Origin: Betaproteobacteria bacterium
GTDB taxonomy: Bacteria; Pseudomonadota; Gammaproteobacteria; Burkholderiales; SG8-41
Length of the DNA: 15,706 nt
NCBI GenBank assembly: GCA_025356695.1
Contig: JANXSE010000291.1
Location: forward strand, 1 to 15,706
Direction: 5' to 3'
Shown here: positions 1 through 6,524 of the stretch, one piece after another
How the letters are laid out: the number at the start of each line of letters is the position of its first letter
How positions within the stretch are numbered: position 1 is the first letter of the stretch
Translations under genes and position numbers: made by a program
The notes under the pieces: generated by a model
What the model was told of the DNA's origin: nothing
Seen by the model: only the letters and a program-made list of their open reading frames with translations
Database searches by the model: none

Positions 1-111
1 AATCTTGATCAGGCGGTTCGGATAAGAAACGGGGTTGGATTGCGCGAGGGCATGGGGGACAAAGAAGATCCCCGCGATAAGCCCTAATTGGGACAATCTT
101 TTATTTGACAT
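1..111 (-). CDS. Bug/TctC-family periplasmic substrate-binding protein, N-terminal fragment (runs off left edge)
   Basis: This is an open minus-strand frame of 37 codons that continues past the window edge. It starts with ATG at 111 and encodes a clear Sec signal peptide: a basic n-region (NKR, residues 3-5), a hydrophobic core (about 9-18) and an ALA|Q cleavage site at 23/24. The mature start reads SYPNRLIKI (29-37). This closely resembles the start of Bug (Bordetella uptake gene)/TctC solute receptors, where a YPxRPI segment leads into the first beta strand. Those proteins bind small carboxylates in the periplasm, often for tripartite tricarboxylate transporters. An in-frame ATG at 120 would add three residues; neither start has a good ribosome binding site. 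The family call rests only on the signal peptide and this short motif, so the ligand is unknown. Confidence 0.72.
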   Translation of the reverse strand, partial: MSNKRLSQLGLIAGIFFVPHALAQSNPVSYPNRLIKI

Positions 112-124
112 AATATACATTATG
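109..124. repeat. AT-rich inverted repeat over the start of the binding-protein gene
   Basis: CATAAT (109-114) and ATTATG (119-124) are perfect inverted arms around a 4-base spacer. The repeat covers both candidate ATG codons (111 and 120) of the left-edge gene. It could be an operator or simply a chance palindrome in AT-rich DNA; no regulator gene is visible in the window. Confidence 0.35.
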
Positions 125-185
125 CGCAATAACGCCGCGTAACAATATAATAAAAAAGCATTTTTTAAAAGCCTTTCGTTTGCAA

Positions 186-1040
186 CTACCCGACCATCTT
201 GGCCATGCGAGCGTTGATATCTTCCAAAACCTTCTGATTCTGAAGCCGATTTTGCTCTAACGCTACAGCGAGTTCCTCCGCTTTAAGCGGAACACCCAAT
301 TCACGCCGTACCTCAATTAAGACAGGCATCAATTTCGCACCATATTGCCGTGCATACTCAACACCCTTTGTCCAAAGTTCAAGATTCCGCCTCGCCAATT
401 GCTGTGATGCTAAGTCGATTTCGACGCCAATAGCACTGTTCCGATCCTGCGACTCTTTAAACTGCTTTTGCAGCAATTCCATCAGTACAGGGGCTTTCGG
501 AGGTTCCGCTCTAGCATGTTCCTTAATTTGAGCAAGCAGATCTTGCGCGATTTCTTGTTCAAGCTTCCGCTTATACCTCAAAGTTTCGACAGCTCCCTTT
601 TCTCGATTAACCTCCGTGCGCCCAATAACCATGTCTGCCAACACGCGCGAATATAGGGTTTCAGCATCCATGAAGCAATTAATCGACGCCTCAGTGGCCA
701 CTAAGTGAAACTTGAACACAGCAGGTGCGACCGTCATTACCTTTTCGATTAGTTCCTTATCGGGAATATCTAGATTCGCTTGCAGACTTATGAAGTCACG
801 TTGCCGCGCTAAGGCATCCGCGACCCCCATGAATATCTCTCGACGCATATCCATATCACGCGTTTCCTTCGCGGCTTTCGCGGCATGGGCTAAATCTTCC
901 CGGTGCCGCTTTTCCGATCCCCTGTTCTGCATATAAACCGCAACGATGGCAACAAACGCACCGATCAATGCAGACCAAACAGGAACAATATCCTTTGGCT
1001 CTAAACCGACAATTTGCAATAACGAGTGATAAAGATTCAT
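186..1040 (-). CDS. Membrane-anchored, mostly helical protein of unknown function
   Basis: 284 codons, not assigned to any family I recognise. A single hydrophobic segment lies at about residues 20-37 and is followed by the basic, charged stretch NRGSEKRHRED, so by the positive-inside rule the bulk should be cytoplasmic. The rest is rich in Ala, Glu, Lys, Arg, Leu and Gln with almost no predicted breaks. The stretches about 150-176 and 255-281 have coiled-coil-like heptad spacing; one Pro-rich break (AEPPKAP, 178-184) separates two helical halves. There is no signal peptide, nucleotide-binding motif or catalytic signature. The ATG lies 15 bases after the stop of the upstream 97-codon gene and is preceded by GGGGGGAGG, so the two are probably co-transcribed. 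GC is visibly lower than in the fab genes. A structural or scaffold role is possible, but no function can be given. Confidence 0.75.
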   Translation of the reverse strand: MNLYHSLLQIVGLEPKDIVPVWSALIGAFVAIVAVYMQNRGSEKRHREDLAHAAKAAKETRDMDMRREIFMGVADALARQRDFISLQANLDIPDKELIEKVMTVAPAVFKFHLVATEASINCFMDAETLYSRVLADMVIGRTEVNREKGAVETLRYKRKLEQEIAQDLLAQIKEHARAEPPKAPVLMELLQKQFKESQDRNSAIGVEIDLASQQLARRNLELWTKGVEYARQYGAKLMPVLIEVRRELGVPLKAEELAVALEQNRLQNQKVLEDINARMAKMVG

Positions 1041-1055
1041 TGCCTCCCCCCAAAC

Positions 1056-1349
1056 CTACGGCCGCATAAAAAGATCGACAAGCGACGGAACAACGCTTTC
1101 CAGCGGTTCTCCATCGTCCATACGTCGCTGAACCTCAAAACACAGTTTTGCCAGCATCCTATTTTCGTTTTGACCCGTCATCCTAGCATTTCGGACGAAC
1201 CACGCAGCATTACGTAATTGGCTATGGTTTTCCAACATCCAACGTCCACGAATCGGCTCCGGATATGCTGGGATCGGCTGTGGCTGACTGTTAAGTGTCC
1301 ATAACTCTAGTTTAGGGCGCCGCTTCGCGGCGCTATTGGCACGGCGCAC
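1056..1349 (-). CDS. Small hypothetical protein upstream of the membrane-anchored gene
   Basis: 97 codons from a GTG at 1349, with GGGAGGGG just upstream as a plausible ribosome binding site; an alternative ATG at 1238 would leave 60 residues. The first 37 residues are basic and Pro-rich (RRANSAAKRRPK, then PQPIPAYPEPIRGRW) and look unstructured. The remaining 60 are amphipathic helices (MLENHSQLRNAAWFVRN, then RMLAKLCFEVQRRM). It has no signal peptide, membrane segment or motif I recognise. Its stop lies 15 bases before the start of the 284-codon gene, which suggests a two-gene unit. The first codons contain a perfect GC hairpin (1317-1333), unlike the AT-richer remainder, so the true start may be the internal ATG. 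I am fairly confident that the C-terminal part is coding and unsure of the N-terminal part. Confidence 0.5.
   Translation of the reverse strand: MRRANSAAKRRPKLELWTLNSQPQPIPAYPEPIRGRWMLENHSQLRNAAWFVRNARMTGQNENRMLAKLCFEVQRRMDDGEPLESVVPSLVDLFMRP
1317..1333. repeat. Perfect GC-rich hairpin, 7 bp stem with 3-base loop
   Basis: GCGCCGC (1317-1323) pairs with GCGGCGC (1327-1333) around TTC. It falls within the first codons of the 97-codon frame if that starts at 1349, or in its leader if it starts at 1238. No T-tract follows on either strand, so it is not a standard terminator. Confidence 0.5.
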
Positions 1350-1431
1350 ACGCCCCTCCCTTTTTCCGCTGACTTTCGGTTGAGCAGCGGGCTACGCCGG
1401 GACATCCAAAAAAATCGACGCCGGACGAGGC

Positions 1432-1458
1432 AAGGGCGGTCATCGCGAGACCGCCCTT
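1432..1458. terminator. Hairpin closing the fab-tatD operon
   Basis: AAGGGCGGTC (1432-1441) is perfectly complementary to GACCGCCCTT (1449-1458) around the loop ATCGCGA, giving a 10 bp stem. It lies 62 bases beyond the stop of the ankyrin gene, the last gene of the long operon, so it should end that transcript. The T-tract is better on the plus strand (TTTT at 1457-1460). On the minus strand a run of seven T comes only 17 bases after the stem (1414-1408). No plus-strand gene reads into it from the left. Confidence 0.65.
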
Positions 1459-1519
1459 TTCGTTGCTCGACACACCGCGACTTATTTAAACGTCTGCAGT
1501 CTGCCAAATTAGGTGGTGG

Positions 1520-2170
1520 TTACTGTTTGGCACCCGATTTCACCAATAGCGCCACAATAGACGTGCGATCTGCCTTGCGCGCCAAAGCCAGGGCGGTCAG
1601 GCCCGTATCCGTCGTCAAATTCGGATCGGCGTGATTGCGCAACAGAAAGGCCACCAGTTCATCGTGCCCTTCACGCACCGCCATCATCAACGCAGTCAGC
1701 CCGTTGGGCGCACCCGCATCAATCTGCGCGCCGTAGGCGAGCAAAAGCCGCGCGATCCGCACGTCTCCCTTGACCACCGCATAGAGCAGCGGACTCCAGC
1801 CGGCACGGTTCACCTCGGCGCCCTGCACCAGCAAATAACGGACAATCTCGAGATGTCCCTGAATGGCGGCATGCATCAGCGCGCTTTCGCCCGCTGAATT
1901 CACCGCATCCACACGGGCGTGTGCCGCGATCAATACCCGCACGACGGCCAGACCGCCTTCCCGCGCTGCGATGATCAGCAGGTTGTTGCCGTGAGCATCC
2001 ACCGTGTCCGGAGTGACGCCGCGATTGATCAACTGCGTGACCGTGGCCGGGTCATCGCGTTTGATCGCATCGATCACGTCTTCATAGGCGCCGGCCAATG
2101 CGGCGACCGGCATGCTGAGTGGCACGGCCACCAGCATCGCAAGCAGGCAGCGCGCGATCAGTTGATGCAT
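1520..2170 (-). CDS. Exported ankyrin-repeat protein
   Basis: 216 codons. An N-terminal signal peptide (hydrophobic 9-25, probable cleavage after AALA at 26) directs it to the periplasm. The rest is about five ankyrin repeats: roughly 60-92, 93-123, 124-155, 156-188 and 189-216. They carry the usual G-x-(S/T)-(A/P)-L-x-x-A-x-x-x-G-H and I-V-x-(Y/L)-L-L-x-x-G-A motifs, for example ESALMHAAIQGHLEIV and LTALMMAVREGHDELV. Ankyrin stacks bind other proteins; nothing suggests an enzyme. Its ATG overlaps the end of tatD by 13 bases and lacks a clear ribosome binding site, so translation is probably coupled to tatD. It is the last gene of the operon. The partner protein is unknown. Confidence 0.9.
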   Translation of the reverse strand: MHQLIARCLLAMLVAVPLSMPVAALAGAYEDVIDAIKRDDPATVTQLINRGVTPDTVDAHGNNLLIIAAREGGLAVVRVLIAAHARVDAVNSAGESALMHAAIQGHLEIVRYLLVQGAEVNRAGWSPLLYAVVKGDVRIARLLLAYGAQIDAGAPNGLTALMMAVREGHDELVAFLLRNHADPNLTTDTGLTALALARKADRTSIVALLVKSGAKQ

Positions 2171-2925
2171 TTGAACAGGCGCGCAAAGTTGGCCGTCGTC
2201 GCGGCATCGACCTCTTCAACGCTGATGCCGCGCAGACGGGCAATTTCATCGGCGACGTGGCGCACGAAGCCGGGTTGATTGGTTTTGCCGCGATGCGGGG
2301 CCGGTGCCAGAAAGGGCGAATCCGTCTCGACCAGCAAGTGGTCCAGCGGCACACGCTGCGCGACATCCTTCAATTCGCGCGCATTCTTGAAGGTGACGAT
2401 GCCGGAAAAGGAGATGTAGAACCCCATTTCCAGTGCGGCTTCGGCGACCGCCCAGCTTTCAGTGAAGCAATGCATGACACCGCCGATTTCCGACGCCGTC
2501 TCCTCGCGCATCAAACGCAGAGTGTCATCGGCCGCCGCACGGGTATGGATGATCAGTGGCTTGCGGACCGCACGGGCGGCGCGGATGTGCGTGCGAAACC
2601 GCTCGCGCTGCCATTCAAGATCTCCCTTCAGCCTGAAATAATCGAGCCCGGTTTCGCCGATCGCAACCACCTTCGGATGGTCGGCCAGCGCAGTCAACTG
2701 CTCGATGGTCACCAGCGGGGCATCGGCATGATCGGGATGCACGCCGACCGAGGCGAATATATGCGCATTGGCCTCGGCAATCGCGCGAATTTTCGGGAAG
2801 TCTTCGAGCGTTACCGAAACGCTGAGCGCATACGCCACATCGTTTGTGCGCATGAGCGCGAAGATGGCGTCGAGCTGGCCCGCGAGTTCGGGGAAATCAA
2901 GATGGCAATGTGAATCGACCAGCAT
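2158..2925 (-). CDS. tatD: TatD-family metal-dependent hydrolase/DNase
   Basis: 255 codons, the normal TatD length. The family folds as a TIM barrel with two metal ions and acts as a DNase/3'-5' exonuclease. The expected ligands are all present: HCH at 6-8, Glu91 in GETGLDY, His127 in IIHTRA, His152 in MHCF and Asp202 in VETDSPFLAP. The ATG is preceded by AAGGAAA at a good distance. It lies 51 bases after holB, where many Proteobacteria carry pilZ instead; here there is no room for it. Paralogues YcfH and YjjV cannot be separated from TatD by motif alone, but the position after holB fits the YcfH-type orthologue. Despite the name, the family is not required for Tat secretion. Confidence 0.95.
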   Translation of the reverse strand: MLVDSHCHLDFPELAGQLDAIFALMRTNDVAYALSVSVTLEDFPKIRAIAEANAHIFASVGVHPDHADAPLVTIEQLTALADHPKVVAIGETGLDYFRLKGDLEWQRERFRTHIRAARAVRKPLIIHTRAAADDTLRLMREETASEIGGVMHCFTESWAVAEAALEMGFYISFSGIVTFKNARELKDVAQRVPLDHLLVETDSPFLAPAPHRGKTNQPGFVRHVADEIARLRGISVEEVDAATTANFARLFKCIN

Positions 2926-2976
2926 CAGCGGCTTTCCTTCGATGAAATCAGAAACAATACCGGTTGCAGGTTCATC

Positions 2977-4032
2977 TCAGATCGCGGCCAGAGTATTGAG
3001 TCGTTCGCCGCGCAACACCGCGGCATAGGTCAACAGCATCTGTTCGACGTGCAGACGGGGGCTCAGCGGGTGACTGACGGTGCGTTGCTGCTGCAACAAG
3101 GCACGGTGGTAGCGGGCGATTTCAATCGACTTCAGTTTTGCTGCAATCTGGGTCAGCGCCTTCTGATAATCGGGGTTGTAGCGCACTGCCCCGCCGGATC
3201 TGATGCACAATAAATCATAGGTCCAGCGCTGCAACCAGCCGAGCAGGCGGGGCGGCGGAATATCGCGCAGTTTTTCCGCCAGCGCGAGCATCTCCGGCTC
3301 GTGGGCAGCCAAGCCGTTCAGCAGGTCTTTGCGCTGACTCCAGTAGTCGTCCTCATTCAGCGTCAGTGCAAGCAGGGGTGCATTGCCGGTCTGCGCAAGA
3401 CTCAGCGCGGGCTCGCTCATGCCCTGCTCCCGCAGCCAGCGCTCGGCAATCCCGGCCTGCGGCGTTGGCAGAACCACTTTCTGGCAGCGACTGTGGATGG
3501 TCGCGGGCAATTCGCTCGGGCGGTGCGATACCAGCATGAAGCGCGTTCCGGCGGGAGGCTCTTCGAGATTTTTCAACAGTGCATTGGCTGCGTGCACATT
3601 CATCGCCTCGGCCGGATATAAGACGATGGTCTTGCCACCGCGCTGGTGCGAGGTCAGAAAAATAAAGTCCTGCAGACCGCGCACGTCTTCAATGCGGATG
3701 TCCTGGCTGGGTTTGCGTTTGGAAGCGGGCGTCTCCTGCAGCACCGTTTCGTCGCCGCCATCCGTGTCGCCCATACGCAGGGCTTCGGGACGGATCTCGC
3801 GATAATCAGGATGACTGCCGGTAGCGAACCAGCGGCAGCTCTGACAGGCGCCACAGGCGGCACCGTCGGCGGCCGGCGTTTCGCAGGCCAGCGATTGCGC
3901 GACCTTGCGCACGAAATCGATTTTGCCGATGCCTTCACGGCCGGTAAACAGCAGCGCGTGCGGCAGGCTATTGCTTCGCGCGAGAATGTCCCGCCATTGT
4001 TCCGCGTGCCAGGGATAAACGCTCACGGGCAT
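2977..4032 (-). CDS. holB: DNA polymerase III delta-prime subunit
   Basis: 351 codons. Delta-prime is the stator of the clamp loader, which opens the beta clamp and places it on primed DNA. Residues 26-45 carry the degenerate P-loop [11 protein letters not shown] typical of delta-prime. A zinc module has Cys50, Cys60, Cys63 and Cys66. The SRC arginine-finger motif is at 181-183 (IHSRCQKV). [11 protein letters not shown] (150-160) is the usual Walker B-neighbouring segment of the family. A charged insert (about 86-112) between the zinc module and the next strand looks like a variable loop. The ATG has GGAGG four bases upstream and overlaps tmk by 10 bases, so the two are translationally coupled. 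The tmk-holB order is widely conserved. Confidence 0.96.
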   Translation of the reverse strand: MPVSVYPWHAEQWRDILARSNSLPHALLFTGREGIGKIDFVRKVAQSLACETPAADGAACGACQSCRWFATGSHPDYREIRPEALRMGDTDGGDETVLQETPASKRKPSQDIRIEDVRGLQDFIFLTSHQRGGKTIVLYPAEAMNVHAANALLKNLEEPPAGTRFMLVSHRPSELPATIHSRCQKVVLPTPQAGIAERWLREQGMSEPALSLAQTGNAPLLALTLNEDDYWSQRKDLLNGLAAHEPEMLALAEKLRDIPPPRLLGWLQRWTYDLLCIRSGGAVRYNPDYQKALTQIAAKLKSIEIARYHRALLQQQRTVSHPLSPRLHVEQMLLTYAAVLRGERLNTLAAI

Positions 4033-4640
4033 AAGGCCTCCGCGATTGCCGCCAGATCGGTCTGCACTTCGGTGATTCCGCGTGAGGCATCGACCACACG
4101 GATGCGCTGCGGCGCGGCCTGCGCGCGTTGCAGATAGCCTTCGCGCACGCGTTCAAAAAACGCCTCGTTTTCACGTTCGAACCGGTCCGGCGATTTGATG
4201 CTGCCCGCCCGCGCGCGACCGACCGCAGGCGGCAGATCGAAGATGATGGTCAGATCCGGTTGCAGATCGCCCTGCACCCATTGTTCCAGCGCGACCAGTT
4301 TTTCACGGGACACGCCCCGCCCCGCGCCCTGATACGCGAACGTGGCATCGGTAAAGCGGTCGCACAAAACAGATTCGCCGCGCGCCAATGCCGGCGCAAT
4401 CACCTTGTCGATATGCTCGCGCCGCGCCGCGAACATCAGCAGCGTTTCGGTTTCGAGATGCATGGGCTGGTCTTTGTCGAGCAGCAGCGCGCGCAATTTT
4501 TCACCCAGCGGCGTGCCGCCTGGTTCGCGTGTAATGCATAACGACACTCCGCGCGATTTCAGACGCTCCGCCAGCCACGCCAGATGCGTGCTTTTGCCGG
4601 CGCCGTCGATGCCTTCAAGGGTGATGAATTTTCCGCGCAC
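4023..4640 (-). CDS. tmk: Thymidylate kinase
   Basis: 205 codons from a GTG at 4640. It phosphorylates dTMP to dTDP using ATP, the committed step to dTTP. The P-loop [10 protein letters not shown] is at residues 9-18, the substrate-binding DRF motif at 94-96, and FAYQGAGRG follows at 101-109. The LID region ([14 protein letters not shown], about 142-155) carries the extra basic residues found in bacterial enzymes that place catalytic Arg in the LID. The frame can be extended to a TTG at 4664, but the GTG gives the [10 protein letters not shown] start I know from related beta-proteobacterial Tmk, and neither has a strong ribosome binding site. It lies 30 bases after mltG and overlaps holB by 10 bases. 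Confidence 0.94.
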   Translation of the reverse strand: MRGKFITLEGIDGAGKSTHLAWLAERLKSRGVSLCITREPGGTPLGEKLRALLLDKDQPMHLETETLLMFAARREHIDKVIAPALARGESVLCDRFTDATFAYQGAGRGVSREKLVALEQWVQGDLQPDLTIIFDLPPAVGRARAGSIKSPDRFERENEAFFERVREGYLQRAQAAPQRIRVVDASRGITEVQTDLAAIAEALCP

Positions 4641-4670
4641 GTCTGGACGTTTCCGGTGTTTCAAGAAAAA

Positions 4671-5681
4671 CTAGCGATTGCCGCGACGCTGGTATTTTGT
4701 CACGGCACGCTCGTGTTCCACCAGCGAATCCGAGAACTTTGAACTGCCGTCACCGCGCGCGACGAAATACAGCGCTTTGCTGGCGGCGGGATGCAAGGCT
4801 GCATTCAGAGCGGCCAGCCCCGGCATGGCAATCGGTGTCGGCGGCAAACCCGTGCGCGTGTAGGTGTTGTAGGGCGTATCGGCCAGCAGATCGCGTTTGC
4901 GCAAATCGCCGTCGAAACCGGTGCCCAGCCCGTAGATTACCGTCGGGTCGGTTTGCAGCTTCATGCCCAGCCGCAACCGGTTCACGAAAACCGCCGCAAT
5001 CATATTGCGTTCGCCGGCCTGCCCGGTTTCCTTTTCCACGATCGAAGCCAGGATCAATGCCTCGTAGGGAGTCTCCAGAGGCAGATCTGCATCACGCGCA
5101 GCCCACAGCGCGTTGAGTTGAGTTTGCAGTGTGCGATTGGCGCGCTGCAATACAGCGACATCGCTGGTGCCGCTGGCGAAAAAATAGGTATCGGGAAAAA
5201 ACAGCCCCTCCGGCGCGGTCGGCGCCACGCCGAGACGCTGTGCGACTTCGGCTTCGCCCAATCCCGCGAGATCGTGACGCAAGGCCGGATGCGCATCAAT
5301 CGCCGCGCGCAGCTGCGCGAAACTCCAGCCTTCGACGATGGTCAGCTTGTCCTGCCGATGGTCGCCGATGGTGACCTTTTGCAACAAGGCGTAAGGACTG
5401 ATGCCGGCCGTAATTTCATAGTTGCCCGCCTGGATGCGGTTCTCCGCGCCGGACACGCGCGCCAGCAATTCAAACCGCCACGCCGAATCCACCACCCCCG
5501 CGGCCTGCAACTGGCGCGAGGCACTGCGCAGGCCGCTACCCTGTTTCAGGCTGAATTGAACCGGCTGCAGGATTTCGAGCGCGATGAAATTGGTGGCCAA
5601 GAACCACACCGCGATGCCGACGAGTGCAAGCAACACCAGCCGCCAAAACCAGCCGCCTTTGCGTTTAGCGGCTTTCGGCAT
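4671..5681 (-). CDS. mltG: Endolytic murein transglycosylase MltG (YceG)
   Basis: 336 codons. MltG cleaves nascent peptidoglycan glycan strands and sets their length. One transmembrane segment at about 11-30 anchors it in the inner membrane with the catalytic domain in the periplasm. A LysM-like region follows (about 40-110, with QAGNYEI at 84-90). The YceG domain contains EGLFFPDTYFF (158-168) and the catalytic motif ASIVEKETG (212-220), which includes the Glu pair 216/218, one of which is the E. coli catalytic residue. TDPTVIYGLG and YNTYTRTGLPPTPI later in the protein are hallmark segments. The ATG overlaps the end of pabC by 17 bases, which suggests coupling. Confidence 0.95.
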   Translation of the reverse strand: MPKAAKRKGGWFWRLVLLALVGIAVWFLATNFIALEILQPVQFSLKQGSGLRSASRQLQAAGVVDSAWRFELLARVSGAENRIQAGNYEITAGISPYALLQKVTIGDHRQDKLTIVEGWSFAQLRAAIDAHPALRHDLAGLGEAEVAQRLGVAPTAPEGLFFPDTYFFASGTSDVAVLQRANRTLQTQLNALWAARDADLPLETPYEALILASIVEKETGQAGERNMIAAVFVNRLRLGMKLQTDPTVIYGLGTGFDGDLRKRDLLADTPYNTYTRTGLPPTPIAMPGLAALNAALHPAASKALYFVARGDGSSKFSDSLVEHERAVTKYQRRGNR

Positions 5682-6477
5682 TTTTGATCCATAGACGCAT
5701 TCGCCCGGCGAACGGATGCGCGCCCCAGCTCATCTCGTCAAGCGCCGCGACCGGCCAGACACCGATGACGCTGTTGAGCAGAAAAAGTGCGTCGGCGGCA
5801 CGCACGGCCTCCGGTGTTACCCGATCGATGTGCACCGGCACCCCCCCGGCGCGCGCACTTTCAATAATCAAATCGCGCATCACACCAGCGATCCCGCTAC
5901 CGTTGAGCGCGGGCGTCGTTAACTCTCCAGCGCGCAAAAGAAACAAATTGCTCATGGTGCCGCCGATCACGTCACCGTTGATGTCGCATAGCAACCCTTC
6001 CGCAATACCTGCATCATTCCATTCAGAACGTGCCAGCACGTTTTCCAGACGGTTGAGATGTTTGATGCCAGCGAGTGCGGGCTGTACTGAAAGGCGCAAA
6101 TCGCACCAACGCACATGCACTCCGCCATCTTTTAATGCGATCGTTGCGCCCGCTGCATTCCAGCTAACGACGCGGGTAACGTTTGCCGCTGACGGTATCG
6201 CGTATCCGCGCAATGCGACACCGCGCGTCAATGTGATGCGGATCACACCATCAGGCCTCGCCGCGGCAATTTTCGCGAGGTCGGCTTCCAGAATTTTCTG
6301 CGGCGGACATTCAATACGCAACGCGGCACTGTCGTCGGTAAGCTTGGCGTATTGCCGCTGCCAAAGCGGCACCGTGCCGGCGCGCATAGGGAACGTGCGG
6401 AACACGCCGTCACCATAGGTAAAGCCACGATCGCACGCATCGATCGTGGTTTCTTCAATCCCGTTGACGAGTTGCAT
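5665..6477 (-). CDS. pabC: Aminodeoxychorismate lyase (PabC-like, PLP fold type IV)
   Basis: 270 codons from ATG 6477; E. coli PabC has 269. PabC removes pyruvate from 4-amino-4-deoxychorismate to give p-aminobenzoate for folate. The PLP lysine is Lys139 in AGIKHLNRLENVLAR, and YGDGVF (21-26) and TMSNLF (174-179) are conserved. The residue matching E. coli Glu173, expected to bind the pyridine nitrogen of PLP, is Gly172 here (IGG instead of xEx), which is unusual. A GTG at 6504 would add nine residues, but the ATG gives the standard MxxVNG start. The position between fabF and mltG matches the classical pabC locus. Related D-amino acid or branched-chain aminotransferases are an alternative, given the missing Glu. 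Confidence 0.85.
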   Translation of the reverse strand: MQLVNGIEETTIDACDRGFTYGDGVFRTFPMRAGTVPLWQRQYAKLTDDSAALRIECPPQKILEADLAKIAAARPDGVIRITLTRGVALRGYAIPSAANVTRVVSWNAAGATIALKDGGVHVRWCDLRLSVQPALAGIKHLNRLENVLARSEWNDAGIAEGLLCDINGDVIGGTMSNLFLLRAGELTTPALNGSGIAGVMRDLIIESARAGGVPVHIDRVTPEAVRAADALFLLNSVIGVWPVAALDEMSWGAHPFAGRMRLWIKNAESR

Positions 6478-6524
6478 GGCAGACAGTTGGAACGCGGCGG
6501 GCACGGACGGCCGCCGCTACGGCG

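Noticed and set aside
150..180. Possible terminator after the 284-codon gene (AAAGGC ... GCTTTTTT on the minus strand)
   Set aside because: The stem is short, AT-rich and needs a bulge; the T-run is suggestive but the hairpin is too weak to call.
1260..1300. GTTAAGT sequence resembling an integron attC core (GTTRRRY)
   Set aside because: No matching second core box at a suitable distance, no integrase in the window, and a 7-base degenerate match is common by chance.
1..1520. Possible genomic island with attachment site
   Set aside because: No integrase, tRNA gene or direct-repeat boundary is visible; lower GC alone does not show an island.
4791..5687. Plus-strand open frame of 298 codons opposite mltG
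   Set aside because: Antisense shadow of MltG with low-complexity basic composition.
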